Source: Humulus lupulus
Taxonomy: Eukaryota; Streptophyta; Magnoliopsida; Rosales; Cannabaceae
Reading direction: 5' to 3'
DNA length: 64,000 bases
Assembly (NCBI RefSeq): GCF_963169125.1
Contig: NC_084802.1
Coordinates: forward strand, 112,596,903-112,660,902
Part shown: positions 9,424 to 21,737 of the stretch, piece by piece
Position numbering within the stretch: position 1 is the stretch's first letter
Layout: the number at the start of each line of letters is the position of its first letter
Translations under genes and position numbers: made by a program
The notes under the pieces: generated by a model
Databases searched by the model: none
What the model was told of the DNA's origin: nothing
Seen by the model: the letters and a program-made list of their open reading frames with translations, nothing else

Positions 9424-12149
9424 TGATAAATCCTTTTGGATTATTGATTCTGGATATACCAACCATGTTTGCAAGTCTTTACAGCTTATTGAATCATGGG
9501 AGGAATTGGACGAAGGCGACTTAAAGCTTAGAGTTGGGAACAGAACGTTCGTTGTGGTCCAAGCTAGAGGAAGAACTCGTTTGAAGTTTGGAAATTAAAT
9601 TTTAATCTTAAATGATGTATTTTTTATTCCAAATTTTAGTAGAAATGTAATTTTAGTTTCTATGTTACAATTAGAATAATTTGTTATGACTTTCACAAGT
9701 TCTAATATATCTATTTCTTTCAATGGATCACAATTGTGTATTGCATGTTTGGAAAATGGGCTTTACATTCTGCGACCTAATGAACCCCTCGCTCTTAACA
9801 ATGATTTATTCAAAGTAGCTAAACCTAAGACCAATAAACGTCAAAAGACCGATAATGATAATATGACGCATTTATGGAACTTGAGACTAGGCCACATTGG
9901 CTATGATAGGATTCAAAGACTTAAAAATGATGGACCTTTGAGGGAACTCGCTTTAGGTGAATTACCTGTCTTGTCTAGAAGGAAAATTGACCAAGCGTCC
10001 ATTCTCTGCAAAGGATGATAGGGCCAAAGAACCACTTGGACTTGTGCATTCAGATGTTTATGGACCTTTGAATGTACAAGCCAGGAGTAGTTTTGAGTAT
10101 TTCATCACTTTAATTGATGATTACTCTAGATACTCATGTTTTTACCTAATGCATAGGAAATCAGAAACATTTTCAAAGTTTCAGGAATTCCTAGCGATGG
10201 CTCAGAATCAATTAGGTAAAACATTAAAGATCTTGAGATCTGATAGGGGTGGAGAATATTTGGATATGCAGTTCCAAGATCATTTAACTGAACTTGGGAT
10301 TTTATCACAACTTACTACCCCAGGTACTCCGCAACAAAATGGTGTAGCGGAACGCCGAAACAGAACATTATTGGAAATGGTTAGATGCATGCTTAGTTAC
10401 TCAACTCTACCAACGTCGTTCTGGGGACATGTAATTGAAACTGCGAATGAAATTCTCAATGTCGTGCCGTCTAAATCAATCCCCAAAACACCTTTAGAAC
10501 GCTGGAATGGTCATGAACCTAGTTTACACCATTATAGAATCTGGGGGGTGTCCCGCCCACATCCTCAGGAAAAAGGAAGGAAAGCTAGAACCGAGAACTA
10601 AAGTTTGCATGTTTGTTGACTATCCTAAAGGTACTTGGGGTGGATTTTTCTACAGTCATTTAGAAAAGAAAGTGTTTGCTTCTACGAATGCTACTTTTAT
10701 GAAAAATGACTATTTCCAAAACTTCAAACAATGCAGAAAAGTAGTTTTAGAGGAGATGGTTAAAGAATTGACTCCAACCAATGTTCCATTGTCATCAACG
10801 CAAGTTGATGATGAAATTCCCACTCTTCATGTTGTACTGATGCAAGTCAATTTAAATGAAGAAAGTACCACTGTTCCTGAGCAAAAAGTCACGGAGCCTC
10901 GTCGTAGTGGGAGGGTTTCTAGGAACCCAGTTTGCTATGGTTTGGATGGTGAAACCAATATGGTTGTTGGTGACACTAGTGATGATGATCCGTTGTCTTT
11001 CAAACAGGCAATGGCTAGGCCCAAAAAATAATTATGGCTCGAAGCCATGAAACAGGAAATGGAGTTCATGTACTAAAATTCCATCTGGGATCTTGTGGAA
11101 GCACCTAGTGACTTTATGGCCATTGGGTGCAAGTGGATCTACAAGAAGAAATGAGGTGTTGATGGAAATATCGAGACTTATAAAGCTAGATTAGTGATAA
11201 AGGGTTATACCCAATGAGAAGGCGTGGACTATGAGGAAACTTTTAGTCCAGTAGCCATGCTCAAGTCCATTCACATCCTCCTATCCATAGCAGCCACTCT
11301 CGACTATGAGATCTGGAAAATGGACGTCAAGATAGCTTTTCTTAATGGAAAGCTTGACGAAGTCATTTATATGGATTAGCCAGAAGGATTTAAAGTAGCT
11401 GGACAAGAAGGAAAAGTTTGTAAGTTGAATAGATCCATCTATGGACTTAAGCAAGCTTCTCGTTCCTGGGATCTTAGGTTTGATGAAATAATCAAAACCT
11501 ATGGCTTTGAACAAAATATGGATGAGCCTTGTGTTTACCAACTGAAGGAAAATCAAATAGTGGTATTCCTGGTTCTTTATGTAGATGATATCTTACTCAT
11601 TAGAAACAATGTTAAGAAATTGTCAGATGTGAAGAATTGGCTGAGCACTCAATTCCAGATGAAGGATTTGGGTGAAGCAAGTTATGTTCTAGGTTTCCTG
11701 ATCATTAGGGATAGAAAGAACAGACTCTTAGCTCTATCTCAAGTAGCTTACATTGATAAAGTGCTCTAACATTTCTCAACGACAAATTCCAAGAAAGGAC
11801 GTTTACCATCGCTACATGGAATTCATCTTTCAAAGAAGCAGTCTCCCCAGACTCTTGAAGAGGAAGATGCAATGAGAAAAGTTCCTTACGCATCTGCAGT
11901 TGGAAATCTGATTAGGCTATGTTGTGTACTAGACTAGATATCTACTATGTAGTGGGAGTAGTGAGCAAGTATCAATCAAACCCAGGACCGAAACATTGGA
12001 TAGCAGTTAAGCATATCCTGAAGTATTTAAGACGGACTAGGGATTATATGTTAGTCTACAAGGGTGGTGTTTTGAACCTTGTAGGCTACACCGATTCAGA
12101 TTTTCAGACTGATGTCGATGACAGGAAGTCTACTTCTGGAATGGGAGTT
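9424..12149 (+). pseudogene. pol of copia A (PR-INT-RT, RNase H truncated)
   Basis: In order: protease WIIDSGYTNHVC (about 9437), the GAG-pre-integrase motif LRLGHIGYDRIQRL (about 9880), integrase VHSDVYGPLNVQ (about 10045), ILRSDRGGEYLDMQ (about 10233) and PQQNGVAERRNRTLLEM (about 10330), RT with [11 protein letters not shown] (about 11570), and RNase H TDSDFQTDVDDRKSTSG (about 12090). A small deletion near 9970 removes the Cys motif kept in copia C (CESCLEGK). Stops include 11377-11379 (TAG, where copia C has CAG). RNase H is lost at about 12140, where coding sequence joins GGGAGTTTGTTGGGG directly. This was a deletion down to the 3' LTR. Confidence 0.88.
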
Positions 12150-12529
12150 TGTTGGGGTTTTCTGCCCTAATTAAAACCCAATTTCTTTGTAATCTCATTT
12201 ATTATCAATAAAAGAATATAAATCAGTTTTTGACTTGGTCCATCACTTTGCTCACATGTTTTATTTTCATGATTATTTGTTTAATATAAACTTCTATTAA
12301 ATCATGAGCATATAGCTAATCATATTTATAGTGACATAATCACAGTGGAATATAAATATGATTATATGTTCAAAATAAGTTAGTCCTAAGATTAGTCAGT
12401 GGGCAGGATTTACACTGACTTGCCAATCTACGATATGATCTACTTACACATTATGTTCTTTCCAGAACATTAGCAAAGTAGACAAGATCGAATGTATTTG
12501 TTACATTGAACAGGACCAATATTGATAGT
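12150..12529 (+). repeat. 3' LTR of copia A, first part
   Basis: It starts TGTTGGGGTTTTCTGCCC and aligns with the copia C LTRs. It breaks at AATATTGATAGT, where G1 enters, and the sequence resumes at 30384 with ACAGTAGATAGG. The intact copia C LTR has ATATTGACAGTTGATA at this point, which proves continuity. Confidence 0.87.
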
Positions 12530-13094
12530 TGTTTACCTAAAAAAGAACTATCTGATGACGTGGCAGAATTAACATACATGTGGGATACATGTGGCCGTTT
12601 AAGTGAGTATGATCTATTAGACCATCTACCAGAGGAAGAATTCACTCAGCAGACAGTATATTTCATGAGCGACCAGTCTGATCCCAGTATTTCAGATGTT
12701 TTCTGCATATATGTAACTTCGTATTTATGTAATAATTGTGATTTCAGTTATTATTTAGATATGCCTGTATTAAATGTAATTAAGGCCCATCGGCCCATGT
12801 AGAACTCCTTGAGCCTATAAATAAGAATCAAAGGGCTCAAGAGAGGGGACATTTCTTTTGAACTTTTTAAACTTCGGAATTCTTCGAAAGAATTACAGTG
12901 TTATTATCTTCCATGCTTGTATTCATCCTGAGGCTTGTGAAACTCGTGAACCCTAGTTCATTGATCACAGTTCTTGGGATTCTACATCAATAAGAACACT
13001 AAGTGGACGTAGGTTATTATCTTTTTGTCTTGATTTCATCTCATTTCTATCATTTTACTTGACTCCGTGTCATTGACCAAATCGAGGGTCAACA
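12530..13094 (+). repeat. 5' LTR of G1 (565 bp)
   Basis: It starts TGTTTACC and ends GGTCAACA. The 3' copy is 27627-27842 plus 30286-30383. The 5' copy has CATGTG at 12577-12582 and 12588-12593, where the 3' copy has two CACGTG G-boxes. It lacks about 30 bp kept in the 3' copy (around CGAACCACTATAAATC). The 3' copy in turn lacks about 230 bp of the middle of this LTR. Confidence 0.82.
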
Positions 13095-13116
13095 TTTTGG
13101 TGCTTTCATTGAGAGC
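13095..13116 (+). other. Presumed primer-binding region of G1
   Basis: TTTTGGTGCTTTCATTGAGA directly follows the 5' LTR and is conserved in G0. tRNA identity not assigned. Confidence 0.5.
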
Positions 13117-13600
13117 AAAAATCAAGACCTCCAAGAAGATCAAATGGCAAAACATCTAGAAAGACTGGACAAACCTCTGGTGCCGCACCAACCCAACCTC
13201 CTCTTTAAAATCTGGCTGAAGATGAGCCACAAGTGGATTTGGAGGAGGAGGAGATGGATTCTAATACCTTGAGGATGACACTGATTGTGTTGCATGAGGA
13301 GTTGGCCAATATGAGGGCTAATCAAGAAAATGTGGTTGAAACGATGGCATTGCAGTAGAGAGAAATTGAGGACAGCCTGCACAGGTTTCCCGACCAGATC
13401 AGCCACCTAGTACACCACCGTAGCAAGGTCCACGTTCAGATCAGCCTCAACATCACCACACTCTGCCTCAACCGACAAACCCTCAGAGACCGGAGCAACC
13501 CCCTGCTGCTCAATAGGATAGGCCATTTCAGGATCCTGAGCAGTAACCATCCTCTCGCACTGGTCGAGATAATCCCCAGCAGTGAAGGCAGAATAGGGCC
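13117..13600 (+). pseudogene. gag of G1, N-terminal part
   Basis: Near 13145-13330 one frame reads GKTSRKTGQTSGAAP, then DLEEEEMDSNTLRMTL and EELANMRANQENVVETMALQ. This is an acidic, helical gag N-terminus ended by TAG. The adjacent ATG at 13144 is out of frame with it, so the original start is damaged. The following Pro/Gln-rich DNA is broken by several stops. Solo LTR 1 interrupts it at 13601. Confidence 0.6.
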
Positions 13601-15593
13601 TGTAATGCCCTGGTTACCCCAAGACCGTTACGGTGAACGTTGAACTGTGAATTTAACTTGCTACCCGAGTTCTTTGGTTAAAAACGTGCTTCTAGGTGTT
13701 ATTAACAGGTTAAGGTGGAAAACCAATCAAAAGGAAAGGATATATTTTATTTAAAACATAAAACTGTTCATGGGCTTATAAAAAAACGTTTACAAGTTAT
13801 TTACATTGCAAAATGGTCACTACATTATAAAATTTACAACCCGCTGATCTAAGCGAAAAAGTAGGGTAAACCCCCTAGTTCCCCTGAGAACTCCTTGGCC
13901 GTGGTGGTCAAGCGGCTGCATATGTACACATCACCACCTAAGCTCTCCACTCAAAGCTGAGTGAGCTTTTCTTTCCTTTTACCTGCACCACATAGCACCC
14001 ATGAGCCAAAGCTCAACAAGAAAACACAATATTTCATGAATATAATATCAATAATGATCATAATAATCATTCAGGACTTTCAGTCCAAAATAGAGGAGTG
14101 ACAGTTGTAAAAGTCACTAAGGTGGGTTCCGTTCCCATTAGCCATGTGACGATAGGGTCACCTGGGCTTTACAAATAAGTGATCCTACCGTGTGACCATA
14201 GAGTCACAACCATGGAATTCTGCTCCCTAGCCATGTGACAAACAGTCACCTAGGCCTTTGGCCCTGGCTTTGAGTAACTAGTCTTAGACTAGTCAAGCGC
14301 TTATAATTTTCATCGACCTTAGGGCCGGTTCAGCACTAATGCTCCTAGAGTCATTCAACGCTGATATCGATTAGATCGAATCTTTTATCGACTGTGCATT
14401 CTTGACGCTTATGCCGCTCCTGACTCTTAGGTCAGTAATATGCGACCAATGCCAATTCTGAATAGTCAGTGTCATACACAAGTAAGCAAGATTTTCTATG
14501 CATTTAATATGCAATCAATGTCCACATTTAATAACCAACATGACTCAACAACAACCACGCATGTCATATACACAAGGTGTAGTTTTCTTACCTCTGATTC
14601 GAGTGAGAATGAGTAAAAGAACGACCCTTGAGAATGATCTAACTTTTAATTCCTTAGCGGTCACCTAGTCATAACCAAATATGGGATTCCATCAATAAAA
14701 TATATAACAAAGGTTCCCGAACCAAGATCTAGCCTCCGGGACATCGAATCCCACTAAACCGGGTAGTAGGAATGATCCTGAGGCCTAAGATTGAGTTCCC
14801 AAACATCCCAATGATCCAAAATCATCAAATCTCGAGGCCCAAACAAATCAAAAACTCATCGATACACAAAATCCAAATCAAAGCTTAGAAACTCTAAAAC
14901 TCAAAACTTAAAGCTTGAATTACCTTTGATTGGGTTGTTTCTCGCTAAATCCTTTGGTCAATAAGCTTCTAATCTTTCCTAGGATCACTATGCCTCGATC
15001 CTCGCTTGATTCTGACTCCTAGAACTCAAGATTTCTTCAAAATTGCCACGAATAGTCACAAAAGTTAATGGGAGAGAGAGAAAGTGTTTTAACGTAAAGT
15101 TCTTTCTGACAGACTACTTCAGGCTTAAGTAACCTCAAATAAAACCTAATGCTCGGGGTCCCAAAAACATCCCTGGGGACAAATTAGTCAAAACTCCTAG
15201 AATTTCCTCCTAATCTCAATAACTCCAAATATATCATCACATAAACATTCTCATTATCCAATATCCCAATAATTGACCCCATTATGACAAAACCACTAAT
15301 TTGCAACATAAGACCGTCTCATGCCAAATAGCTCGAATATATCACCATAATAATGGGATCTCATCCATAAATCACAATATGCACCAAAATACACAAATAT
15401 GCCCTCAACGGGCCGAATTACCAAAATGCCCTAATAATCAAATGTGGACCCACATGCATGCATTTAACATCATATTATAATATAATTCACATAAACATGC
15501 ATATAATCATTTAATGGCATAATTAAACAATTATGACCCTCCCGGCCTACTAATCCATCCATTAACCTGCATTAGGGATTTTGGGGCATTACA
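13601..15593 (-). mobile_element. Solo LTR 1 (family X) in G1 gag
   Basis: It has the ends TGTAATGCCC and GGGCATTACA (10-bp inverted termini), flanked by GGGCC (13596-13600) and AGGCC (15594-15598), a TSD with one mismatch. It is 1993 bp and a minus-strand copy of the same family as solo LTR 2 at 25149: both carry GCGGCCGCTTGACCACCACGG-like and CCACATGCATGCATTT-like blocks, in opposite orientations. It has no coding region. G1 gag continues on both sides. Confidence 0.82.
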
Positions 15594-17230
15594 AGGCCGG
15601 GCAGCCTCCCCAAAGTCCTAAACGCCAAACTGCTGAGGAGCCAAACCCACCGAGCAGGGGATAGTGTCCTTCTGTGAGCAGAAGGCAGGTTGATTCAAGC
15701 TCTGCGGTCAGGGCCCCCCCATGACATAATAATGTCTGGGGACCTACCCACCAATGCAGGCTTCCACCAGACGGTTGAGACATGCCAACAAGGAGAAGGG
15801 GAAATAGTTCGATCAGCAGGTCGCACCATAGTCAGTCACACTTTCGGGATGGCCATGACTATAATGAGGCAGATTCTGGAAGAGGAAATGTTGGTCGAGG
15901 GCAAGGAGAGAGGGGTGGAGAATGGAATCCCCCACCAAGAGAGAACCGACTGACGAGCCAGAATGCTGGGGGGCAGCCTAGGCAGCGTAACGTCTTTGAT
16001 CGACTAGGCGTGAGAGAACAAAGGTGAAGGGATGAGGATTTGAGGGATGTTCTCAATGACAGAAGAGAAAGACACAACAAGTATGCCCCTCCTGCACCAG
16101 TCGCCCCAATAATACCAGACGTTGTATGGGCCCAACTCGATGCATTGAATCAGGCCATCCAGCAGCTAGTGGGGAGCCGAACATCCCACATTGAATACGA
16201 CCGGAGAAGAGGCACTCCGTATGTACAAAGAATAGCAATGGCCAAGACCCCAAGAAAATTTAAGATGCCAGTCTTGCCCAACTTCACTAGATTAGAAGAC
16301 CCAGTATCTCACGTGAATAAATTCGAGATACAAATGGATATCCAGAAGGTGTCAGATGACGCTCGATGCAGAATCTTTCCAACCAGCATGTCTGATACTG
16401 CTCAGGAGTGGTTTTTCAAATTTCCTCCTGCCAGCATAGTGTCTTGGGAAATGTTTGTGAAGGAGTTTTACAGACAGTTTTATGCTGGTCGTGTACATCC
16501 GACCGAGGCCAACCAACTGGTTGAGATACGCCAGAAGGAGGGAGAAACCTTGAAGGGGTATGTGCAACATTTTATGTGAGCCACTGCTGGGGCTAAGACA
16601 ATTGGTGATGAAGGAAAGATGATGGCACTTACTATTGGAGTATGGCGCCATTCATCCCTCTTGGCAACAACAAAAATATGGGAAAAATGGAGGAAAAAGG
16701 GCAAACCACGAGCCATCAACGTCTGAGAACAAGCACCCTAAAAGTAACAGATACGAGCCAAGGTTCACCAATTACACGGCCCTATTGTACCAGGCCACTA
16801 ACACCACTGTTCCCTTTAGGCAACCAGCCACAATAAGGAAAGATATCTCCAAGAGAGATACAACCAAGTTTTGTCGTTTTCATAACGACTATGGTCATGA
16901 CACCAACAAAGGCAACCAGCTTAAAGATGAGATTGAGTTCCTTATCAGACAAGAACACCTGAGAAGATATGTACGAGCCCTTGGAGGTTCTGAGCAAAAA
17001 GCTCAAGGAGGCAATGAGCAAGCACATGTACGCCAACGGTCGCCCCCTTTACAGCCAGCTCCAGTTGCTGGTACATTACTGACCATCTGCGGTGGCCAAC
17101 ACCTGGCAGGTGATAGTGGGAAGGTGAGGGAAAGGTACGCCCGAACCTTACGTCATGACCAGGAAATTGAAATACTAAACGTAGAGGAGCGAACTCCCAA
17201 AAAAGCTCTAACAGAGGAAGAACTGATAAC
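15594..17230 (+). pseudogene. gag of G1, central and C-terminal part
   Basis: An Arg/Gly-rich region (15780-16020) precedes the capsid-like domain at 16040-16579: KFKMPVLPNFTRLEDPVSHV, then TAQEWFFKFPPASIVSWEMF and RQKEGETLKGYVQHF. This is typical Ty3/gypsy gag. A stop follows at 16577. The frame resumes from 16700 with TSENKHPKSNRYEP and the knuckle-like KFCRFHNDYGHDTNKGNQLK (about 16865). In Tat relatives the final ligand is Cys (normally ...ECNQLK), while here it is Gly. A part of the C-terminal capsid region appears deleted near 16650. Confidence 0.82.
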
Positions 17231-17990
17231 TTTCTCTGAGCTTGATGCTCAGCATGTCCGATTTCCCAATTTGAATCCTCTGGTCGTAGATTTCCAGATC
17301 GCTAATATGATGGTTAAATGAGTATTGGTGGATATAGGGAGCTCAGTAAACATTCTGTACAAATTTCGCTGGAGAGAATGAAGTTATCAATGTAAGATTT
17401 GGAGCCATGCAACCAAACTATTTATGGTTTTTCTGGCGAAGGACTCGTGCCGACAGGATCGATCAGGCTTCCAGTCACAGCAGGGACTGCACCTATGAAC
17501 AGGACATTACTCACTACTTTCATAGTAGTTGATTGTCCTTCTGCATATAATGTTGTGATTGGAAGGCCTATTCTAGTCGACTTGCGAGTCGTGACCTCGG
17601 TCCGGCACCTGGCCATGAAGTTTCCAACCGACGCAGGGGTAGTATGCGTATTGGGAAACCATTGAGAAGTGTGAGAATGTTATAATTCCTCAATCACCAA
17701 AGCAAAAACGGGTGGATCAGAGGAAAAAGCCGAGAAAAGGTTGCTGTTGGTAAATGAAGTACAAGCCCAATCAGGTGAATAGGTCACCAAATAGGGTGTT
17801 GCCCAAAGTGAGGATAGGGATTTAGATCCTCACTTTGGGAATTTTGAAGAAGATGTGGGACCTGTGTAGGACCTCAAGGAGGTCCAACTTGAAGAGGCAG
17901 ATTCGACCGCGGTTGTGAAAGTCGGTAAAAACTCAGAGAGAACAACGAAGAAGAAACTGGTGGAATTTTTGAAAGAGAACTAGGAGGTGC
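17231..17990 (+). pseudogene. Aspartic protease of G1 and linker to RT
   Basis: SELDAQHVRFPNLNPLVVDF leads to a stop at 17319 and then VLVDIGSSVNILY. The retropepsin triad D-T/S-G reads D-I-G, so the protease would be inactive. At 17399-17665 the flap and C-terminal region is open: VVDCPSAYNVVIGRPILVD and TSVRHLAMKFPT. The linker to RT (17670-17990) is acidic and has stops. Confidence 0.78.
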
Positions 17991-18950
17991 TTGCCTAGTT
18001 GCATAAAGATATGGTTGGGATTGACCCAGCAATTATCAGCCATGTCTTAAATATAGACAAGAATTTTCCACTAGTGTAACAAAAAAGGAGGCTTCTCAAC
18101 AAAGACAGATCGAAGGCGTTAAAGGATGAAGTCGAGAAGCTAAATGAGAACGGATTCTTCAGGGTAGTGTTTTATCCATCTTGGGTCTCTAATCCTGTAC
18201 TGGTTCCTAAGATGAATGGCAAGTGGATGACGTGCGTGGATTTCACAGACCTTAATAAAACCTGCCCGAAGGATTGTTTCCCACTCCCAAGGATCGACCA
18301 GCTAGTCGATGACATCAGGACATGAGATTATATCATTCATGGATGCATACTCCGGGTACAATCAAATTAGTATGCATCCACCTGATGAGGATCACACTAG
18401 CTTTTGAACTGATACAGGGCTTTACTGTTACAAAGTAATGCCTTTCGATTTGAAAAATGCTGGTGCGACTTACCAGTGACTGGTCAACCACATGTTCCAA
18501 GAGCTGATCGGTGTTAACATGGAGGTATATGTCAATGACATGCTGGTCAAGTCAAAGAAGGTAGAAGAGCACATCAGAGACCTGCAAGAATGCTTCAACA
18601 TCTTGAACAAATATCAGATGAAGATAAATCCCCTCAAGTGTTCATTCGATGTTGGATTGTGAAATTTTTTGGGATTCATAGTAAACTCACGAGGTATCGA
18701 AGCTTATTCTAAAAAGATCAAGGCCTTGATCGAGATGAAGTCACCTGCCAAAATTAAAGATGTTCAAAGCCTCGTCGGAAGGATTGCCGCTTTGAGTAGA
18801 TTCATTTCTAAGTCAACGGACAAGTACGTACCATTCTTTAATTTACTCAGAGGAAACAAGAAATTTGAGTGGACAGAAGAGTGCGAGTAGGATTTCCAGG
18901 CGCTAAAGTCTCATATGTCACAACCACTGATCTTATCCAAACTGATCCAA
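17991..18950 (+). pseudogene. Reverse transcriptase of G1 (YVND active site)
   Basis: RT motifs in order: LKDEVEKLNENGFFRVV, NPVLVPKMNGKWMTCVDFTD, LNKTCPKDCFPLPRIDQLVD, then after a frameshift MPFDLKNAGATYQ-like DNA and MEVYVNDMLVKSKKVEEHI. The catalytic YVDD box at 18528-18539 reads YVND. The thumb and connection are open at 18669-18890: GFIVNSRGIEAYSKKIKALI and RFISKSTDKYVPFFNLLRGN. A frameshift near 18320 and stops at 18479 and 18888 break the frame. Confidence 0.85.
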
Positions 18951-19352
18951 AAATAAACTGTGTTCATCTACTTGGCAGTCACAGAATATGCTGCTAGTGC
19001 AGTTTTGATCAGAGAGGAGGACCATGTCCAAAAAGTTGTGTATTATATAAGCAAGAGGCTGGTAGGAGCAGAGTTGCGGTATCTGCCCATTGAGAAATTA
19101 GCCTATTGCTTGATTCTGGCCTCCAGAAAACTGCGACCGTACTTTCAAGCTCACCCCATCGTGGTACTTACCGACCAGACATTACGGCAGGTCATGCAGA
19201 AACCAGAAGTCGCTGGTCGATTATTAAAGTGGGCAGTCGAACTTGGGCAATTTGACATCTCATATTCTCCACGAGCAGCTATGAAGGGACAGTCTATAGA
19301 AGACTTTGTCGCAGAATTCACTGGAATCCAAGATACTGAGCCGACAGATTAG
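18951..19352 (+). pseudogene. First RNase H domain of G1
   Basis: A 130-codon open frame reads IYLAVTEYAASAVLIREEDH, VVYYISKRLVGAELRYLPIE, KLAYCLILASRKLRPYFQAH and LLKWAVELGQFDISYSPRAA. This is the Ty3/gypsy RNase H that follows RT. The DED(D) set is degenerate, as is usual for the first RNase H of Tat elements. It continues from RT and leads into the second RNase H. Confidence 0.82.
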
Positions 19353-19850
19353 CCTGAATTCCAAAGTCAAACTCCTGCGTGGAAATCGTTCGCGGATGGC
19401 TCTTCCAACGAGCACAATTCTAGAGCAGGATTGACCTTAATCACACCTGAAGGACATCGATTCCACTATGTAATTAGATTCAATTTTACAGCGTCCAATA
19501 ACAAAGCCGAATACGAAGCACTGCTCGCAGGATTAAGATTAGCCAAAGACATGGATATAAAGTCACTTGAGATCTACAGTGACTCCCAGCTAGTGGTTAA
19601 TCAGATTATTGGATAGTACCAATCCCGAGGTCTCAGGATGGTTGCTTATTTGAACAAAGCAAAGGACTTATTGGCACAGTTCGAAAAATATACTCTCCAG
19701 CAAGTACCTTGCAACAAGAATTCAAATGCCGATGCCTTAGGAAAGTTAGCAAGCGCGAAGGATGCTGACACCTTGAACATAGTACCAATTAAGCATTTGT
19801 CCGTACCAAGCATTCAAGCAGAAGAGTCTTCCCTGGTAATCTAAGCGACA
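19353..19850 (+). pseudogene. Second (archaeal-type) RNase H of G1
   Basis: FADGSSNEHNSRAGLTLITP (about 19390) gives the first catalytic Asp, NNKAEYEALLAGLRLAKDMD the Glu, and LEIYSDSQLVVNQIIG the next Asp. NSNADALGKLAS (about 19720) fits the C-terminal Asp motif. This extra aRNase H between the first RNase H and integrase defines the Tat lineage. The catalytic residues are present, but a TAG at 19614 splits the domain. Confidence 0.86.
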
Positions 19851-21089
19851 GACACATGGATGACACCCTTCGTTAAATACCTAGAGCAAGGAGTGCTGTC
19901 GGTAGACAGATACAAAGCAAGAACCCTCCAGAGGCAGTCGACTCGATTCATTTTGGTCGATGGAGTTTTATACATGAAAGGGTACTCGATGCCACTTTTA
20001 AGGTGTGTTTCAAAGGAAAAGGCCAAGGAACTAATGCGAGAAGTCCATGAAGGTTTCTGCGGAGATCATGCTGGGGGCAGAGTTTATCAAAAAAGATCCT
20101 AAGGCAAGGATACTTCTGGCCTACAATGAATGAGGACTCTGTGGATTTTGTTCGGAAATGTGACAAGTTCCAAAGGTTCTCCAAGATACCATGAGCAGCC
20201 CCTAATGAGCTCAAACAGTTTCAAAGCCTGTGGCCATTCGCGGTATGGGGGATAGATTTGATTGGGTCTTTACCCACAGGAAAAGGAAATGTCAAGTATG
20301 CAGTAATTGTAGTTGACTAATTTACAAAATGGGCCGAAGCTAAGCCACTTGCAACAATAACGACGAAGAAGGTGCTGGATTTTGTGGTCAAGAACATCGT
20401 GTGTCGGTATGGGTTGCCAAGAAAGATTGTCTCAGATAATGGCACACAATTTGACAGTGATCTGTTCATGGATTTTTGTGAGAGGCATAGGATTATCAAG
20501 AGTTTTTCATCAGTAGCTCATCTGCAAGCAAACAGACAGGTTGAAGCTATCAACAAAATCCTGAAGGACACCCTGAAGAAAAGGCTTGAAGAAGCAAAGG
20601 GGGCATGGCAAGAATAGCTACCAGAAGTCCTTTGGTCGTATGGAACGTCCCATCGAATAGCAATATGCCATACTCCATTTTCTTTGGCCTATGGATATGA
20701 ATCCACGTTGCCTGTTGAATTAGACCCACCATCACATAGAAGGTTGGCATACGATAAGAGTGCTAATAGTCAGTTATTGATAGAATCTTTGCATTGGGTC
20801 GATGAAAGACGTGAACAGGCTCAACTTCGAGTGGTAGTTGACAAACAAAAGGTCTCTCGGTATTTCAACTCTAAAGTGCATGAAAGAATTTAACGTGGGA
20901 GATTTGGTACATAGAATATTTTTTCTTAACACCCACGATCAAGGTGCCGGAGTGCTTGGACCTAACTGGGAGGGTCCATATCAAATTGAATAAGTCCTCC
21001 AACCATGAACCTATAAACTTGATCGCTTAAATGGAGATCTCATTCCTTGCTATTGGAATGGAGAACAGCTGTGCAAGTATTATCAATAA
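19851..21089 (+). pseudogene. Integrase of G1
   Basis: The zinc-binding region HEGFCGDHAGGRVY (about 20045) is followed by a frameshift and then WGIDLIGSLPTGKG (about 20245), which holds the first catalytic Asp. VSDNGTQFDSDLFMDF (about 20430) gives the second Asp, and QVEAINKILKDTLKKR the Glu. A C-terminal tail near 20890-21089 resembles the GPYQI...L..YYQ end of Tat integrases and stops at TAA (21087-21089). Internal stops at 20319 (within VVD*FTKW) and 20617 disable it. Confidence 0.85.
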
Positions 21090-21418
21090 AACATTTCTTT
21101 CTAAAAAATTGGCTTGTATTAATTTCACTTTTTACAAGTTTATGAACAAGGGTTAGTCAGTCATATGACTAGTCGCTTATAAGTGTAAGATCAATTTTTG
21201 ATCACTCGTATAGACACGATTGTCCATTTATTACGAGAAGTAAAAGGAACTCTGTGCAGCTGGTTATTCTTGCCAATTATTGTATTTAGTACAATTATGT
21301 GCTCATTACGTGTGTTGTTTTGCTATATAATCATTATTTATAAGTATTTATTATGAGCAGTAATGTTCGAACAGGTCTTGGTCATAGCAAGTGACCAAGG
21401 ACCTTAAGCTCCTCAATC

Positions 21419-21430
21419 ACTTGGGGGGCA
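21419..21430 (+). other. Internal polypurine-like tract ACTTGGGGGGCA
   Basis: It lies 330 bp after the integrase stop. The identical 12-mer is 147 bp after the integrase stop of G2 (62659-62670), and ACTTGGGGGG recurs as the true 3' PPT of G1 (27613-27622). The region between the two G1 copies holds the antisense gene. Confidence 0.6.
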
Positions 21431-21737
21431 TATAAGGTACTAAGCAAGCAAAACATATCAACAGGCATATGTAAACACACGAGCAAAATATGGGAAAGCA
21501 TACTACTCTACTTAGAGTATTTTTCAAAATTTTGTTTAAATTTTGTCATGCGAACATATTTTATAATAAATTGCAAATATTATAATGTCAAAATAGAAAT
21601 GTGTTACACCGCGAGCATTTGCTACTCGGATGTAATTATTAATTAAAAGGAAGCTGCCCTACGCAGCAAAAAATTGTCTTGACATCACGAACCGTGGTTC
21701 GTATGTCTTAGTTACAAATCAAAATAAATAAATAAAG

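Noticed and set aside
13601..15593. Solo LTR 1 as a DNA transposon because of its 10-bp inverted ends
   Set aside because: Related units have 5-bp TSDs and TG...CA ends, which fit LTRs. No transposase or MITE-like compact structure is present.
19353..21089. Endogenous caulimovirus as the source of the RT/RNase H region
   Set aside because: Integrase, LTRs and a TSD are present, and no movement or coat protein is seen. The second RNase H fits Tat gypsy elements.
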